Notes: generated by a model from the sequence alone, not told the origin. Positions 41,929 through 50,582 are shown, numbered from the stretch's first letter. The stretch: DNA of 64,000 bases from Bacillota bacterium (GCA_023459335.1 JAEWUO010000014.1:45258-109257), one strand, 5' to 3'. Numbers and translations: made by a program.

Positions 41929-42815
41929 GCGAATTCCGCTCCGGCTTCGTCTCGATCATCGGCTGCCCGAACACGGGAAAGTCGACGCTGATCAACCGGC
42001 TGGTCGGCCAGAAGATATCCATCGTGACCGACCGCGCGCAGACCACGCGCAATAAAGTCACGGGCGTGCTGTCGCGGCCGGAGTACCAGATCGTGTTTCT
42101 CGATACGCCCGGCGTGAACGAACCGAAAAACCGGCTCGGCGAATTCATGCAGAAGGTCGCCTTCGATGCGATGAACGAAGTCGAGGCGATTTTATTCGTA
42201 GCCGACGCGTCTCAGGGCGTGCGCGAACGGGACGCGGCGCTTCTAGAAAAACTAAGCCGCGCAAAAGCCCCCGTCGTCGCGCTGATTAATAAAATAGACA
42301 CGGCGAGCCTCGGGCAGGCGAACGAGGCGCAGGAAACGCTGGAACAGTACGGCTTTATCCGCGCGATCCTGCGCGGGTCGGCGAAAACCGGGCAAGGGCT
42401 CGACGAACTGGAACATACGCTGAGCGAACTGCTCGCGCCCGGACCGCAGTATTTTCCGGACGATATGGTCACCGACCAGCCGGAGCGGATTCTCTGCGGC
42501 GAATTGATCCGCGAAAAGGCGCTGCTGCTGCTGCGGGAGGAAGTTCCGCACGGCATCGGCGTCGGCGTGGATAAAATGGAGCGCAGGGAAGACCGCGATC
42601 TGATGGACGTATTCGCCACGATCTACTGCGAACGGGAATCCCACAAGGGGATCGTCATCGGTAAAGGCGGCGCGATGCTGAAACGAATCGGGCAGGAGGC
42701 GCGCAAGGATATCGAGTGGATGCTCGGCTGCCCCGTCAACCTCCAGCTCTGGGTGAAGATCAAGGAAGACTGGCGAAACCGCCAGGGCATGCTGCACGAG
42801 CTCGGCTACGAGTGA
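41925..42815 (+). CDS. era: GTPase Era
   Basis: 296 residues. GTPase domain with G1 GCPNTGKSTL, G3 DTPG and G4 NKID, followed by the KH RNA-binding domain carrying IGKGGAMLKRIG. Era binds the 3' end of 16S rRNA during 30S assembly, consistent with its coupling to ybeY. The G1 loop has Thr where most Era proteins have Val, a mild change. It starts within the cdd stop (ATGA). Confidence 0.96.
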   Translation: MSEFRSGFVSIIGCPNTGKSTLINRLVGQKISIVTDRAQTTRNKVTGVLSRPEYQIVFLDTPGVNEPKNRLGEFMQKVAFDAMNEVEAILFVADASQGVRERDAALLEKLSRAKAPVVALINKIDTASLGQANEAQETLEQYGFIRAILRGSAKTGQGLDELEHTLSELLAPGPQYFPDDMVTDQPERILCGELIREKALLLLREEVPHGIGVGVDKMERREDRDLMDVFATIYCERESHKGIVIGKGGAMLKRIGQEARKDIEWMLGCPVNLQLWVKIKEDWRNRQGMLHELGYE

Positions 42816-42837
42816 GCGCGGCGGACGGGAGCCGACT

Positions 42838-43623
42838 ATGCCGGTCATCTGCGCGGACGGTATTGTAACGCGGTACGTCAACTACCGCGAGAGCGACCGC
42901 ATCCTGAGCATCTTCACGATTGAACACGGCCGTATCGACGCGAAGGCGCGCGGCTGCCGCAAGCCGCAGAGCCCGCTCGTCAACGTGTGTCAGCCTTTTG
43001 TATTCGGACAATTCGAACTCTATACCGGCCGCGAAAAGGCGACCGTCAACGCCTGCGACATCAAGGAGACGTTTTACCCCATCCGCGAGGATTACGAGCG
43101 CTTTTCGATCGGTTCCGCCATGCTGCGGCTCTGCCACGACGCCGCGCCGGAAAACGAACCGAACGAGGCGCTCTTTTCGCTGCTCTATCACGCGTTGTCC
43201 TTTCTTTCTTATGGCAAATCGGATCCGCAGGATCTGTTCTGCTGTTTTCTCGCGCGCTATCTCAACGCGATCGGATACCGACCTGCCATCACCGCCTGCG
43301 CGCAGTGCGGGCGCGATCTGAGAAACGACGCGATCGTCCGCTTTTCGCCGCGCGGCGGCGCGGTCTGCAGCGCCTGCGTTTCGCAGGGCGAGCGCGTGAG
43401 TAAAACCGCGCTGGAGGGAATGCGCCGCATGCTGACGATGGAGGACGCGGACATGGACCGCGTGAAGCTTTCGGCCGGCGTACGCGCAGAGATATTCCGC
43501 GCGCTGACCGCCTATACGGAAAACTCGCTGGAGTACGGCGCGAAAGCCATGCAGATTCTCTTCAGCTTCCAACCCGCAGCCGATGACGCAAAACAGGATT
43601 CGACGGAAGAAAAAGAGAAATAG
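42838..43623 (+). CDS. recO: DNA repair protein RecO
   Basis: 261 residues. An N-terminal OB fold (VICADGIVTRYVNYRESDRILSIFT) and a helical domain with a four-cysteine zinc site (CAQCGRDL and CSACVSQG). RecO loads RecA with RecR in RecFOR-type gap repair. The era-recO pair is common in Firmicutes. Last gene of the phoH operon; no clear terminator follows and the next promoter lies 65 bases downstream. Confidence 0.93.
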   Translation: MPVICADGIVTRYVNYRESDRILSIFTIEHGRIDAKARGCRKPQSPLVNVCQPFVFGQFELYTGREKATVNACDIKETFYPIREDYERFSIGSAMLRLCHDAAPENEPNEALFSLLYHALSFLSYGKSDPQDLFCCFLARYLNAIGYRPAITACAQCGRDLRNDAIVRFSPRGGAVCSACVSQGERVSKTALEGMRRMLTMEDADMDRVKLSAGVRAEIFRALTAYTENSLEYGAKAMQILFSFQPAADDAKQDSTEEKEK

Positions 43624-43685
43624 ACTTCGTATTCGGGAAAAATTGTGAACTTTCCGAGTTGGGAGAAACAACTTCCGCGGCGGTG

Positions 43686-43694
43686 TGGTACAAT
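43686..43694 (+). promoter_or_regulatory. Extended -10 promoter upstream of the L,D-transpeptidase gene
   Basis: TGGTACAAT with TACAAT at 43689-43694; no good -35 box at the right distance. Transcription would start near 43701, about 90 bases before the chosen start codon. Confidence 0.5.
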
Positions 43695-43791
43695 ACTTTG
43701 GATTCCACAGAGGCAGATTGATTCCCATACCGGCAAAACGGCTATGGCATCACCGATGGGATCGACTAAAAAAGGTTACGAGGTTACGATT

Positions 43792-44856
43792 ATGCCCCAG
43801 AGACGACAAAGCGCGAAGATACCGCAGCTTGCGTGTCTTGTGATTGCCGCTCTTTTGCTTTTTGGATGCACCGCGAGCGTAGCGGAGGAAGACACGGTCA
43901 CGGTCACACCGACGCCGCAGCCGGACATCGTCAGCTTTGAAGTGCTCGATCTGAACGACACCGAGTTTGGCGATATGCCTTCGCCGACGCCGACCGCGGA
44001 GCCGACGCCGACGCCGCTGCCATTCTCCTATTATGCGCCTGCGGTCAACATGACTTACGAGGAACTGGTCGGCAGCACGGACGACATGAGCGTCAAGGCG
44101 AAGGAACTCCTGAAGGAAGGATTTCCCGACCCGAAGACGTATTACATCATCGTGGACAAGCAGTGGCAGCTGGTTCTGGTTTATCAGCGACTCGACGACG
44201 GAACAAAGCTTGGCAAGCCCGATCTGACGAAGCCGGTGCGGTATATGCTCTGCTCCACCGGCAACCCGAACAAGGAGTACGGCCACGAAACCACGAGCGG
44301 GACCTGGCAGATCGGCGTTCCGAAAGAGCGGTTTTATCAGTTTGTCAATCTGGAAGCGGCGCAGTATCTGACGCTGATCCACAGCAGGACGTATTTTCAC
44401 TCGGTGCTGTACGATAAAGCGAAGGACTTAAGCACGCTGGTGCAGGAATCCTACGACAATCTCGGCACAAAGGCGAGCCACGCCTGCATCCGGCTGACGG
44501 TTCCGGACGCGCGCTGGATCTGGTATAACATCGGATACGGGACGACGTGTGAAATCCGGGACGGAGATCCGACGGACACCGAGACGGGAACGATCCGCGC
44601 GCAGATGATTCTGCCAAAATCGATCTCCGGCATTCGTCTGAAGGCGGGGACGGCGCCCTGGACGGACAACTGGCAGATCGCGGACGTTGCGCACGTTCTG
44701 GCGTATAAGTACGAACCCGCGCCTCTGCCCGATCTTGGCGACGGCACGGACGAGGCAACGCCTACGCCCACTGTTTCCGACGGAACAAGTTCGACACCAA
44801 CGGCACCGCCGGAGACTACACCCGAACCGCCGCCATCTGATGCAGGCGGCTGGTAA
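43792..44856 (+). CDS. L,D-transpeptidase (YkuD domain) lipoprotein
   Basis: 354 residues from this start. A lipoprotein signal (basic start, hydrophobic core, LLFGC with C26 as the lipidated cysteine) is followed by a Thr/Pro-rich spacer (about 35-80) and a YkuD domain. The catalytic cysteine is C232 in SHACIRL, a variant of the usual SHGC. Such enzymes make 3-3 cross-links in peptidoglycan or attach proteins to it. The C terminus is again Thr/Pro-rich. The start at 43792 has GAGG 9 bases upstream and begins the signal peptide directly; upstream in-frame ATGs would put about 50 non-signal residues in front. It overlaps the M23 gene by one base. Confidence 0.88.
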   Translation: MPQRRQSAKIPQLACLVIAALLLFGCTASVAEEDTVTVTPTPQPDIVSFEVLDLNDTEFGDMPSPTPTAEPTPTPLPFSYYAPAVNMTYEELVGSTDDMSVKAKELLKEGFPDPKTYYIIVDKQWQLVLVYQRLDDGTKLGKPDLTKPVRYMLCSTGNPNKEYGHETTSGTWQIGVPKERFYQFVNLEAAQYLTLIHSRTYFHSVLYDKAKDLSTLVQESYDNLGTKASHACIRLTVPDARWIWYNIGYGTTCEIRDGDPTDTETGTIRAQMILPKSISGIRLKAGTAPWTDNWQIADVAHVLAYKYEPAPLPDLGDGTDEATPTPTVSDGTSSTPTAPPETTPEPPPSDAGGW

Positions 44857-46085
44857 TGAGACGACGGACAAAAATTGAATCTATTGTTATCATGCTGTCG
44901 ATGCTGTTTTTAGCATCGACAGCTTCCGTTCGTTCCTCCCTTGCGGCGGGAACGCCGCTGCCCACGGAAACGCCGGTGCCGAGCGAAGCGCTCGCAACGC
45001 TGGCGGGTGCGTGCGTCGGGCCGAATACGTTTCCTTCGGATTCCGCGGCATACGCCGCAATTCAGCTTCGATACGAGGCGGGCTATATATCAAGCATGTC
45101 GCCGCACGCGCATATGACGCAGACGCAGTGCGTAATAGAATCGTTCAGCGCCGCGGGCAGGCTGCTCCACACAATGATCGCGCCGGACTGGAAAGCATGG
45201 CAGGCGACGCTTGTTCAATTCGATCCGTACTCCTACGACAGTTATGCGGAAAACGTATCGGCGTTCGCCGTGCTGGCGGAGACGCTGGACGGCGAAATCC
45301 AGCAATCCTCCGCCGCGAGCGTGCGCAGTATCAGCCGTGACCTGCGAAACGCGGACGTGCCGATCAAAACGGGAGGGCAGATCGCAACGCGGCTAAACTG
45401 GCGCGAATGCGCCGCGCTCTATTACGCCCTCGGCGAGGATATGGCGGGCGCGCTGGCGGATGCGATCGCTCTAGAACGCGCGGGGGACACGTCGGCGGGC
45501 GTGTCTCTGCGCTGGCCGAATCCCGCGTTTGAGGACATCGCAGCGGGCGGTTCGCACGACCAGCTGGTCGAGGCGATCCTCGCGCTGGATTATTTCAACA
45601 CCGTCTATAACGACGACGGTGCGACGGCGCCCGTGGAGACGCATATTTTTTCCAAGGAGTATCTCGCGACGGTCGCGCATCCCTTGCCCGGCGGAGTCAT
45701 CAAAAACGGCTGGTACGACCCGCGCTCGCATAAAACGCGCCTGCACATGGGGACGGATATCCGTATGCGCGCGAAAACGCCGATCCTGTCCGCGACGGAC
45801 GGCGTGGTGAAATACATCGGATTTCTTCCCATTCCGGGGAATTACGTCATCATCGAAGACCCGTACGGCTATACCTACCATTATTATCACATGTACGAGC
45901 TTACGACGTTCGTCAAAGAAGGGGACGCGGTCAAACAGGGACAGCAGATCGGAATCGTCGGCAGCACCGGCAACAGCGTCGCCTACCACCTGCACTTCGG
46001 GGTGGTCTCGCCGGAGGGGAAGTACCTGAACCCGTACGACCTGTTTGTGCAGGCGGGCATCGGCCCGATCCTGAAGGACGGTTAA
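44856..46085 (+). CDS. Secreted M23-family metallopeptidase (LytM/lysostaphin-type)
   Basis: 409 residues. A signal peptide (about 1-31) is followed by a Thr/Pro-rich stretch and an uncharacterised helical domain of about 240 residues. The C-terminal M23 domain has zinc ligands H297 and D301 in LHMGTDI and the HLHF pair H378/H380, plus HYYHM. It should cleave peptidoglycan cross-bridges outside the membrane. Its coupling to the L,D-transpeptidase gene suggests joint wall remodelling. A perfect 12-bp inverted repeat lies in the signal-peptide codons (see separate entry). Confidence 0.9.
   Translation: MRRRTKIESIVIMLSMLFLASTASVRSSLAAGTPLPTETPVPSEALATLAGACVGPNTFPSDSAAYAAIQLRYEAGYISSMSPHAHMTQTQCVIESFSAAGRLLHTMIAPDWKAWQATLVQFDPYSYDSYAENVSAFAVLAETLDGEIQQSSAASVRSISRDLRNADVPIKTGGQIATRLNWRECAALYYALGEDMAGALADAIALERAGDTSAGVSLRWPNPAFEDIAAGGSHDQLVEAILALDYFNTVYNDDGATAPVETHIFSKEYLATVAHPLPGGVIKNGWYDPRSHKTRLHMGTDIRMRAKTPILSATDGVVKYIGFLPIPGNYVIIEDPYGYTYHYYHMYELTTFVKEGDAVKQGQQIGIVGSTGNSVAYHLHFGVVSPEGKYLNPYDLFVQAGIGPILKDG
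44894..44923 (+). other. Perfect 12-bp hairpin inside the signal-peptide coding region of the M23 gene
   Basis: GCTGTCGATGCT (44894-44905) and AGCATCGACAGC (44912-44923) enclose GTTTTT. In mRNA this is a stable stem about 38 bases after the start codon, with no T tract behind it. It may slow the ribosome or mark an mRNA processing site, or be chance. Confidence 0.6.
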
Positions 46086-46159
46086 TGCAGGAATGCGCGA
46101 AGAAGCCCGATCTTTGGGAGGATCGATCCCTTCTCAGCGGCGCAAACAGGATGTTTTTC

Positions 46160-46188
46160 TTGTACCTAAACGGCTTCGGTGCTATACT
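46160..46188 (+). promoter_or_regulatory. Promoter of rsmD-coaD
   Basis: TTGTAC at 46160-46165 and TATACT at 46183-46188 with a 17-base spacer; rsmD starts about 55 bases after the predicted transcription start. Confidence 0.75.
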
Positions 46189-46249
46189 GAAGTAGCTTTT
46201 TATGGGTTTATGCGCGGGAAATACGCTGAACGGGGTCGGGAGGCGCGGT

Positions 46250-46813
46250 TTGAGAATCATTGCAGGGTCGGCGCGGGGGCGCCGCTTTGACGCCCCGAAG
46301 GGGATGGATACGCGCCCTACGCTCGACCGCGTGAAAGAATCGCTCTTCGGCATGCTGCAGTTCGATATCCCCGGCAGCGCCGTACTGGATCTCTTTTCCG
46401 GCTCCGGCAATCTCGGGCTGGAGGCCGCCTCGCGCGGCGCGAAGAAAGTCGTCTGCAACGACCGCAGCAGGGACTGCGCGGAGCAAATCCGGCAAAACGC
46501 GAAGCTGCTCGGCCTCGACGGGACCGTGCAGACGGCCTGCAAGGACTATGCGGCGTGTATCGCCGATCTGAACCGCGCGGGCGAGACGTTCGACTTTGTG
46601 TTTCTCGACGCGCCGTACCGGGACGGAACCGCGCAAAAAGCCGCGGAACTGATATTTACGCAGGGGCTTTTAAAGAGCGGCGGGCGCGTGGTGATCGAGC
46701 ACGCGTCGAACCTGCCGCCGGAGCTTGACGAACATACCGCGCGGCTGGCCGAAACCAGAAAGTACGGAACCTGCGCGGTCTCGATCTATGTATCATCGCA
46801 AGACCAGGCGTGA
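46250..46813 (+). CDS. rsmD: 16S rRNA (guanine(966)-N2)-methyltransferase RsmD
   Basis: 187 residues. Starts with the family motif LRIIAGSARGRRF, then the SAM site LDLFSGSGNLGLEA. The catalytic loop reads FLDAPYRDG, where most family members have DPPY; the Pro-to-Ala change is unusual but keeps the Asp and Tyr. The TTG start at 46250 has GGGAGG six bases upstream and gives the conserved N terminus; an ATG 16 codons earlier (46202) lacks a ribosome-binding site. The rsmD-coaD pairing is conserved across Firmicutes. Confidence 0.9.
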   Translation: MRIIAGSARGRRFDAPKGMDTRPTLDRVKESLFGMLQFDIPGSAVLDLFSGSGNLGLEAASRGAKKVVCNDRSRDCAEQIRQNAKLLGLDGTVQTACKDYAACIADLNRAGETFDFVFLDAPYRDGTAQKAAELIFTQGLLKSGGRVVIEHASNLPPELDEHTARLAETRKYGTCAVSIYVSSQDQA

Positions 46814-46848
46814 GCCGCCGCGGCACGCTCTGAGAAAGGGTTGGACAC

Positions 46849-47337
46849 ATGCGATCCTGCGTCTATCCCGGAAGTTTTGACCCGTTTACGATCGGACACC
46901 TCGACGTACTGGAACGTGCGGTCGAAATGTTTGACCGCGTTTACGTGAGCGTACTCAACAACACGACGAAGCATCCCGTATTCTCCGTGGAGGAGCGCGT
47001 AGCGCTGATTCAGCGGATGGTGGACGCGGAGGGGATGAAAAGCGTCGTGGTAACGTCGTTTGAGGGCCTGCTCGTCGATTATGCCCATCAGCTCGGCGTA
47101 GAATATCTCATCCGCGGCCTACGGGCAACGATGGACTTCGAGTACGAATTTCAGATCAACGCGTTGAACCTTCATCTCGCGCCGGACGTCAAGTCCGTAT
47201 ACTTTATGGCGCGGCCGGAGCATTCGTTTTTAAGTTCCAGCGTCGTTCGCGAGATTGGCTCCATGGGCGGAAACATCAAAGGATTGGTACCGGACAGTAT
47301 TCAGAATATCATTGCAGAAAGGTTAATAAAACCATGA
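46849..47337 (+). CDS. coaD: Phosphopantetheine adenylyltransferase
   Basis: 162 residues. Catalyses the fourth step of coenzyme A synthesis. The nucleotidyltransferase motifs YPGSFDPFTIGHLD (with the T/HxGH element) and SFLSSSVVREI are intact, and EYLIRGLRATMDFEYE matches the substrate loop. An AGAAAGG site precedes the ATG. Its stop overlaps the next gene by four bases. Confidence 0.96.
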   Translation: MRSCVYPGSFDPFTIGHLDVLERAVEMFDRVYVSVLNNTTKHPVFSVEERVALIQRMVDAEGMKSVVVTSFEGLLVDYAHQLGVEYLIRGLRATMDFEYEFQINALNLHLAPDVKSVYFMARPEHSFLSSSVVREIGSMGGNIKGLVPDSIQNIIAERLIKP

Positions 47338-48353
47338 GCAGCGCACAGACCATGAAAATCTTCAGCATCATCAACCGCATCAAACAGGAGCTGGAGGAAA
47401 GCCCGCGGCCTAAAATCGGCGGCACAAATAAGCGGGTTGTGGAAGTAGACCGACTGCTGGACCTGCTGGAAGACCTGAAAGTAGTCATTCCGGAGGACAT
47501 TCGCCGCGCAACCGGCATTCTCTCCGAAGCGGATAACACCATAGCCGACGCAAAAGAGAGCGCCCAGGAAATCACGGACCAGGCGCATCAGGAAGCGGAC
47601 GCGCTGATGGAGCAGGCGCATGTGCAGGCGGACGGCATCCGTGCCGACGCGCAGGCGGAGTACGAGCGCCGCGTAAGCGAGTCCGAAGTCTATAAAGAAG
47701 CGTTTACGCGCGCGAGCGGAATCGCCTCAGAAGCGGAGGAGAACGCGACGGCGATCTATAACGGCGCGCGCAGATATGCGGACGAAATTCTGGTCGACCT
47801 GCAGCGGTATCTCGCGGAATATCATCAGATGATCGAATCAAACCGCAAGGAGCTCGGTGTGAGCGACGAACCCGTAGCCGTTCAGAAGCCGGCTCCGGTT
47901 CAGCAGAGCGCACAGGCGCAGTACGCGCCCGCGCAGCCGCAGTATGCGCAGCCGCAGCCGCAGCAGTATGCGCAGCCGCAGTATGCGGAACCTTCGCGTC
48001 AGCAAACGGCGCGCCAGCCGCGCGTCGCTTCCAGAAATGCCGTGGAGCGTATGCCGGTGGAAGAGGATCCGACCGCAACGCGGCAGTTTGCACGCCCCAC
48101 CGCGCGTCCTGCGCAAGCGGAAGAGATGGAGGAGCCGCCGCGCCGCGGTCAGCAGCGCGCCGAAGAAGCGCCGCCGAAAAAGAAGGGCCTTTTCTCCCGC
48201 CTGCTGGAAGCCGAGGATGATGAGGACGACGAGGAAGAAGACGAAGAAGGCTGGGAGGAACCCGTTAAAAAAGAACCTAAGGAGAAAAAACCCCGCAAAC
48301 GCCTGATCGAGTTCATCGAAGCGGACGACGACGAGGATGAAGAAGACTTTTAA
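47334..48353 (+). CDS. Coiled-coil protein of unknown function with Gln/Pro/Ala repeats and acidic C terminus
   Basis: 339 residues, no recognised catalytic motif. The N-terminal part (about 1-60) starts MKIFSIINRIKQELEESPR, followed by an Ala/Glu-rich coiled coil (about 60-165) like ATPase stalk or DivIVA-type proteins. A Gln/Pro/Tyr/Ala-rich repeat (about 185-225, QYAQPQ units) and a strongly charged tail of Lys-rich and Asp/Glu-rich blocks (about 280-339) follow. There is no signal peptide or membrane segment. Coupling to coaD is common for this type of protein in Clostridia, where it is often labelled simply ATPase subunit-like; a structural or cell-division role is only a guess. Confidence 0.7.
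   Translation: MSSAQTMKIFSIINRIKQELEESPRPKIGGTNKRVVEVDRLLDLLEDLKVVIPEDIRRATGILSEADNTIADAKESAQEITDQAHQEADALMEQAHVQADGIRADAQAEYERRVSESEVYKEAFTRASGIASEAEENATAIYNGARRYADEILVDLQRYLAEYHQMIESNRKELGVSDEPVAVQKPAPVQQSAQAQYAPAQPQYAQPQPQQYAQPQYAEPSRQQTARQPRVASRNAVERMPVEEDPTATRQFARPTARPAQAEEMEEPPRRGQQRAEEAPPKKKGLFSRLLEAEDDEDDEEEDEEGWEEPVKKEPKEKKPRKRLIEFIEADDDEDEEDF
47919..47989 (+). repeat. Short in-frame repeats encoding QYAQPQ units
   Basis: Imperfect repeats of CAGTATGCGCAGCCG encode a Gln/Tyr/Ala/Pro tract within the coaD-linked coiled-coil gene. Confidence 0.7.
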
Positions 48354-48356
48354 CGG

Positions 48357-48396
48357 AAAACAACGAGCCGAGGATTTCGCCTCCGGCTCGTTTTCT
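48357..48396 (+). terminator. Intrinsic terminator after the coaD-linked gene
   Basis: Stem ACGAGCCGAGG with CCTCCGGCTCGT (one bulged base), flanked by AAAA and TTTTCTG. Confidence 0.8.
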
Positions 48397-48446
48397 GTCC
48401 GAACAAACGCAGCGAATCACTCAACAATACGGAGCGAGGACCGGAT

Positions 48447-49226
48447 ATGACGAAAAAAGTGGGTCTGGCACTCGGCGCGGGCAGCGCGAAGGGATTCGCG
48501 CACATCGGCGTACTGCAGGCGCTGGATGAGGCGGGCATCCATATCGACATGATCTCCGGCTCAAGTATGGGCGCGATCATAGGCGGTATCTACAGCGTAG
48601 GGACCGACCTGTATCTGCTGGAGCGGTTCATCAAGTCCATCAAATTATATGATTATCTCGACGTGAATCTGCCGCTCACCGGCGGCCTGCTCAAAGGCGA
48701 ACGCCTGCAGGAACTTGTTCGTGTTTTTACGCACGGAAAGTCATTTGATCAGACGAAAACTCAGTTTTGCTGCGTTGCGGTAGACGCGGAAACGGGCAAG
48801 CTGGACGTGCTGGAGGAAGGCCCCCTGCACGAAAGCATCCGCGCGAGCATGTCGATTCCCGCTTTCTTCGAACCGGTGCAGCTGAATGGAAAGACGTATA
48901 TCGACGGCGGCGTTCTTGAGCGCGTACCCTGCAAAACGCTGCGCGATCACGGCATGGACGTCGTAATAGGCGTGGATGTCGGTTACCACGGGGGGGCCGT
49001 GAACGTAACGGACATGAGCGTATATCAGCTCATGAATCATACGATCAATATCATGCAATGGCAGATGACGAAGATACGCCGCGAAGAAGCGGATATCATG
49101 CTGGTTCCCGAGGTGCTGTTTGTGCACGGGCGGTTCCAGACCGATCAGGCAGGGGCGACGATCGACGAGGGCAGGCGCGCGGTGATCGAGGCGCTTCCGC
49201 AGATCAGACGGCTGATCGGCCCCTGA
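48447..49226 (+). CDS. Patatin-like phospholipase/esterase (RssA family)
   Basis: 259 residues. Patatin fold with oxyanion loop GAGSAKGFAHIG (10-21), nucleophile S40 in GSSMG, and dyad aspartate D153 in YIDGG. It probably hydrolyses acyl esters of phospholipids; no signal peptide, so it acts inside the cell or at the inner membrane face. Preceded by a terminator and followed by a convergent gene, so it is monocistronic, although no strong promoter is visible in the 50-base gap. Confidence 0.92.
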   Translation: MTKKVGLALGAGSAKGFAHIGVLQALDEAGIHIDMISGSSMGAIIGGIYSVGTDLYLLERFIKSIKLYDYLDVNLPLTGGLLKGERLQELVRVFTHGKSFDQTKTQFCCVAVDAETGKLDVLEEGPLHESIRASMSIPAFFEPVQLNGKTYIDGGVLERVPCKTLRDHGMDVVIGVDVGYHGGAVNVTDMSVYQLMNHTINIMQWQMTKIRREEADIMLVPEVLFVHGRFQTDQAGATIDEGRRAVIEALPQIRRLIGP

Positions 49227-49261
49227 AAATGTATGAAACATGTTATAATACGCATAAAACA

Positions 49262-49295
49262 AACGCGAATGGATCAATCCTTCGCGTTCTTGTTA
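49262..49295. terminator. Bidirectional terminator between the patatin gene and tmcAL
   Basis: Stem AACGCGAA (49262-49269) with TTCGCGTT (49281-49288) and an inner GGAT/ATCC. T-rich tails lie on both strands. Confidence 0.75.
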
Positions 49296-49342
49296 TCATA
49301 TAACATTTTATGATCTTCTCTTCCGGGAAAGGATTGCAGGGA

Positions 49343-50545
49343 TTACAGGATAATCGGCCCGCCGAGGTCGCGGCGGATCTCCTGCGCCGTGATATAGCTC
49401 AGTATATCGGTGCTCAGCATATCGATTTCCGCGTTTTGGCGCATAACGGGGGAAAATTCCTCCAGATCGGCGTTTCTCAGGAAGAGCGGCGACGTTTTCT
49501 TTTTTGCGATTTCGCTGATGAGCGGCCTTGCACTCTTGCGAAAGCCGAGCACTTTCAGGTAACTGCCCTCTTTGCTCTGCGCCGTTTTCTGTACAAGCCC
49601 GGCTGTGATCCCAAGAAGCGCGCAGACCGCGATGCGTTTGCAGCGCGCGAGCGTATATCGTTTCGTTTTTACCTGTTCATAAAACTCCAACAGCGTGCGC
49701 GCCGAGCGGACCGCCCGATAAAGAACGTTTTCAAACCCCTCCGCGACATCCGGCAAAGCGGCCAGCTCGGGTGCGGATAAACGGCGGATGGCGTAGAGCA
49801 TCACGTCGCTGAGCGCTTCCTGAGGAATGATGAATTGTTCGTCGTAAAAGAGCGGCCCGCCGACAAAACTCGGCATCGTGTTGAGGATTTCCTTCCGTCC
49901 TTCCACGATGGCTTTTCGGATTGCCGTTGCGCTCGCAAACTCGCCGGAAATTTCGTCGCTGTGATATCCGGTTCCGATGCGCTCGATGGGCAGCGGTTCG
50001 ATTCCGCCGGCATACTGACGGATCGCGTTAAGGTATTCCACGGCGAGGATGTTGTTCGGCTGCGCGATGGCGTCCAGCATATTCTTGGGGACGCCGTATT
50101 CCGAAAGCGCGTCGAATCGCGCGCGCGGATAACTCTTGCCCAGCGCGAGGTGCTTTTTGATCGCTTCCTGCAGCGCGGGGGGTTCCGTCGCGATGATGTC
50201 CGAAATCTGATAGAGCGTCTGCAGGTCCGGCGCTTCGCAGCCAAACGCGAGATCGGTGACAACGCCGGTGCCCTGCAGCGTGCGGACTCCGCCCGCGGCG
50301 AACCGCTCCGCGGGAGCGGCCGCGTAAAGGCTGGGAAGTTCGAGAATAAGATCCGCGCCGGCGCGAAGCGCCCAGGCCGCCCGAGAAAATTTATCAGTGC
50401 AGGCCGCCTCGCCGCGCTGCACAAAGTTGCCGGAGAGCACAACGACGCAGTAATCCGCTTCCGAAAGCGCTTTCGCGCGTTCAAGATGATAAATATGCCC
50501 GTTATGCAGCGGGTTGTATTCCGCGATAACCCCTACGACACGCAA
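49343..50545 (-). CDS. tmcAL: tRNA(Met) cytidine acetate ligase
   Basis: Makes N4-acetylcytidine at the wobble base of elongator tRNA-Met from acetate and ATP (Bacillus YlbM). 400 residues. The N-terminal nucleotidyltransferase motif VVGVIAEYNPLHNGHIYHLE contains the HxGH element; SGNFVQRGEAA and SASAIRK-type regions (here SATAIRKAI) follow. The TTG start at 50545 gives the family N terminus and has GGGAG eight bases upstream; an ATG five codons earlier has no site. It is adjacent to and divergent from pta-ackA, which make acetyl-phosphate and acetate; whether that is functional is unknown. Confidence 0.93.
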   Translation of the reverse strand: MRVVGVIAEYNPLHNGHIYHLERAKALSEADYCVVVLSGNFVQRGEAACTDKFSRAAWALRAGADLILELPSLYAAAPAERFAAGGVRTLQGTGVVTDLAFGCEAPDLQTLYQISDIIATEPPALQEAIKKHLALGKSYPRARFDALSEYGVPKNMLDAIAQPNNILAVEYLNAIRQYAGGIEPLPIERIGTGYHSDEISGEFASATAIRKAIVEGRKEILNTMPSFVGGPLFYDEQFIIPQEALSDVMLYAIRRLSAPELAALPDVAEGFENVLYRAVRSARTLLEFYEQVKTKRYTLARCKRIAVCALLGITAGLVQKTAQSKEGSYLKVLGFRKSARPLISEIAKKKTSPLFLRNADLEEFSPVMRQNAEIDMLSTDILSYITAQEIRRDLGGPIIL

Positions 50546-50582
50546 GAAAGCTGCTCCCATCGATGCTAAATTTTTATATGAC

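Noticed and set aside
49241..49249. A good extended -10 sequence (TGTTATAAT) between the patatin gene and tmcAL.
   Set aside because: No -35 box, and any transcript would hit the terminator at 49262-49295 within about 45 bases. No conserved small RNA is recognisable.
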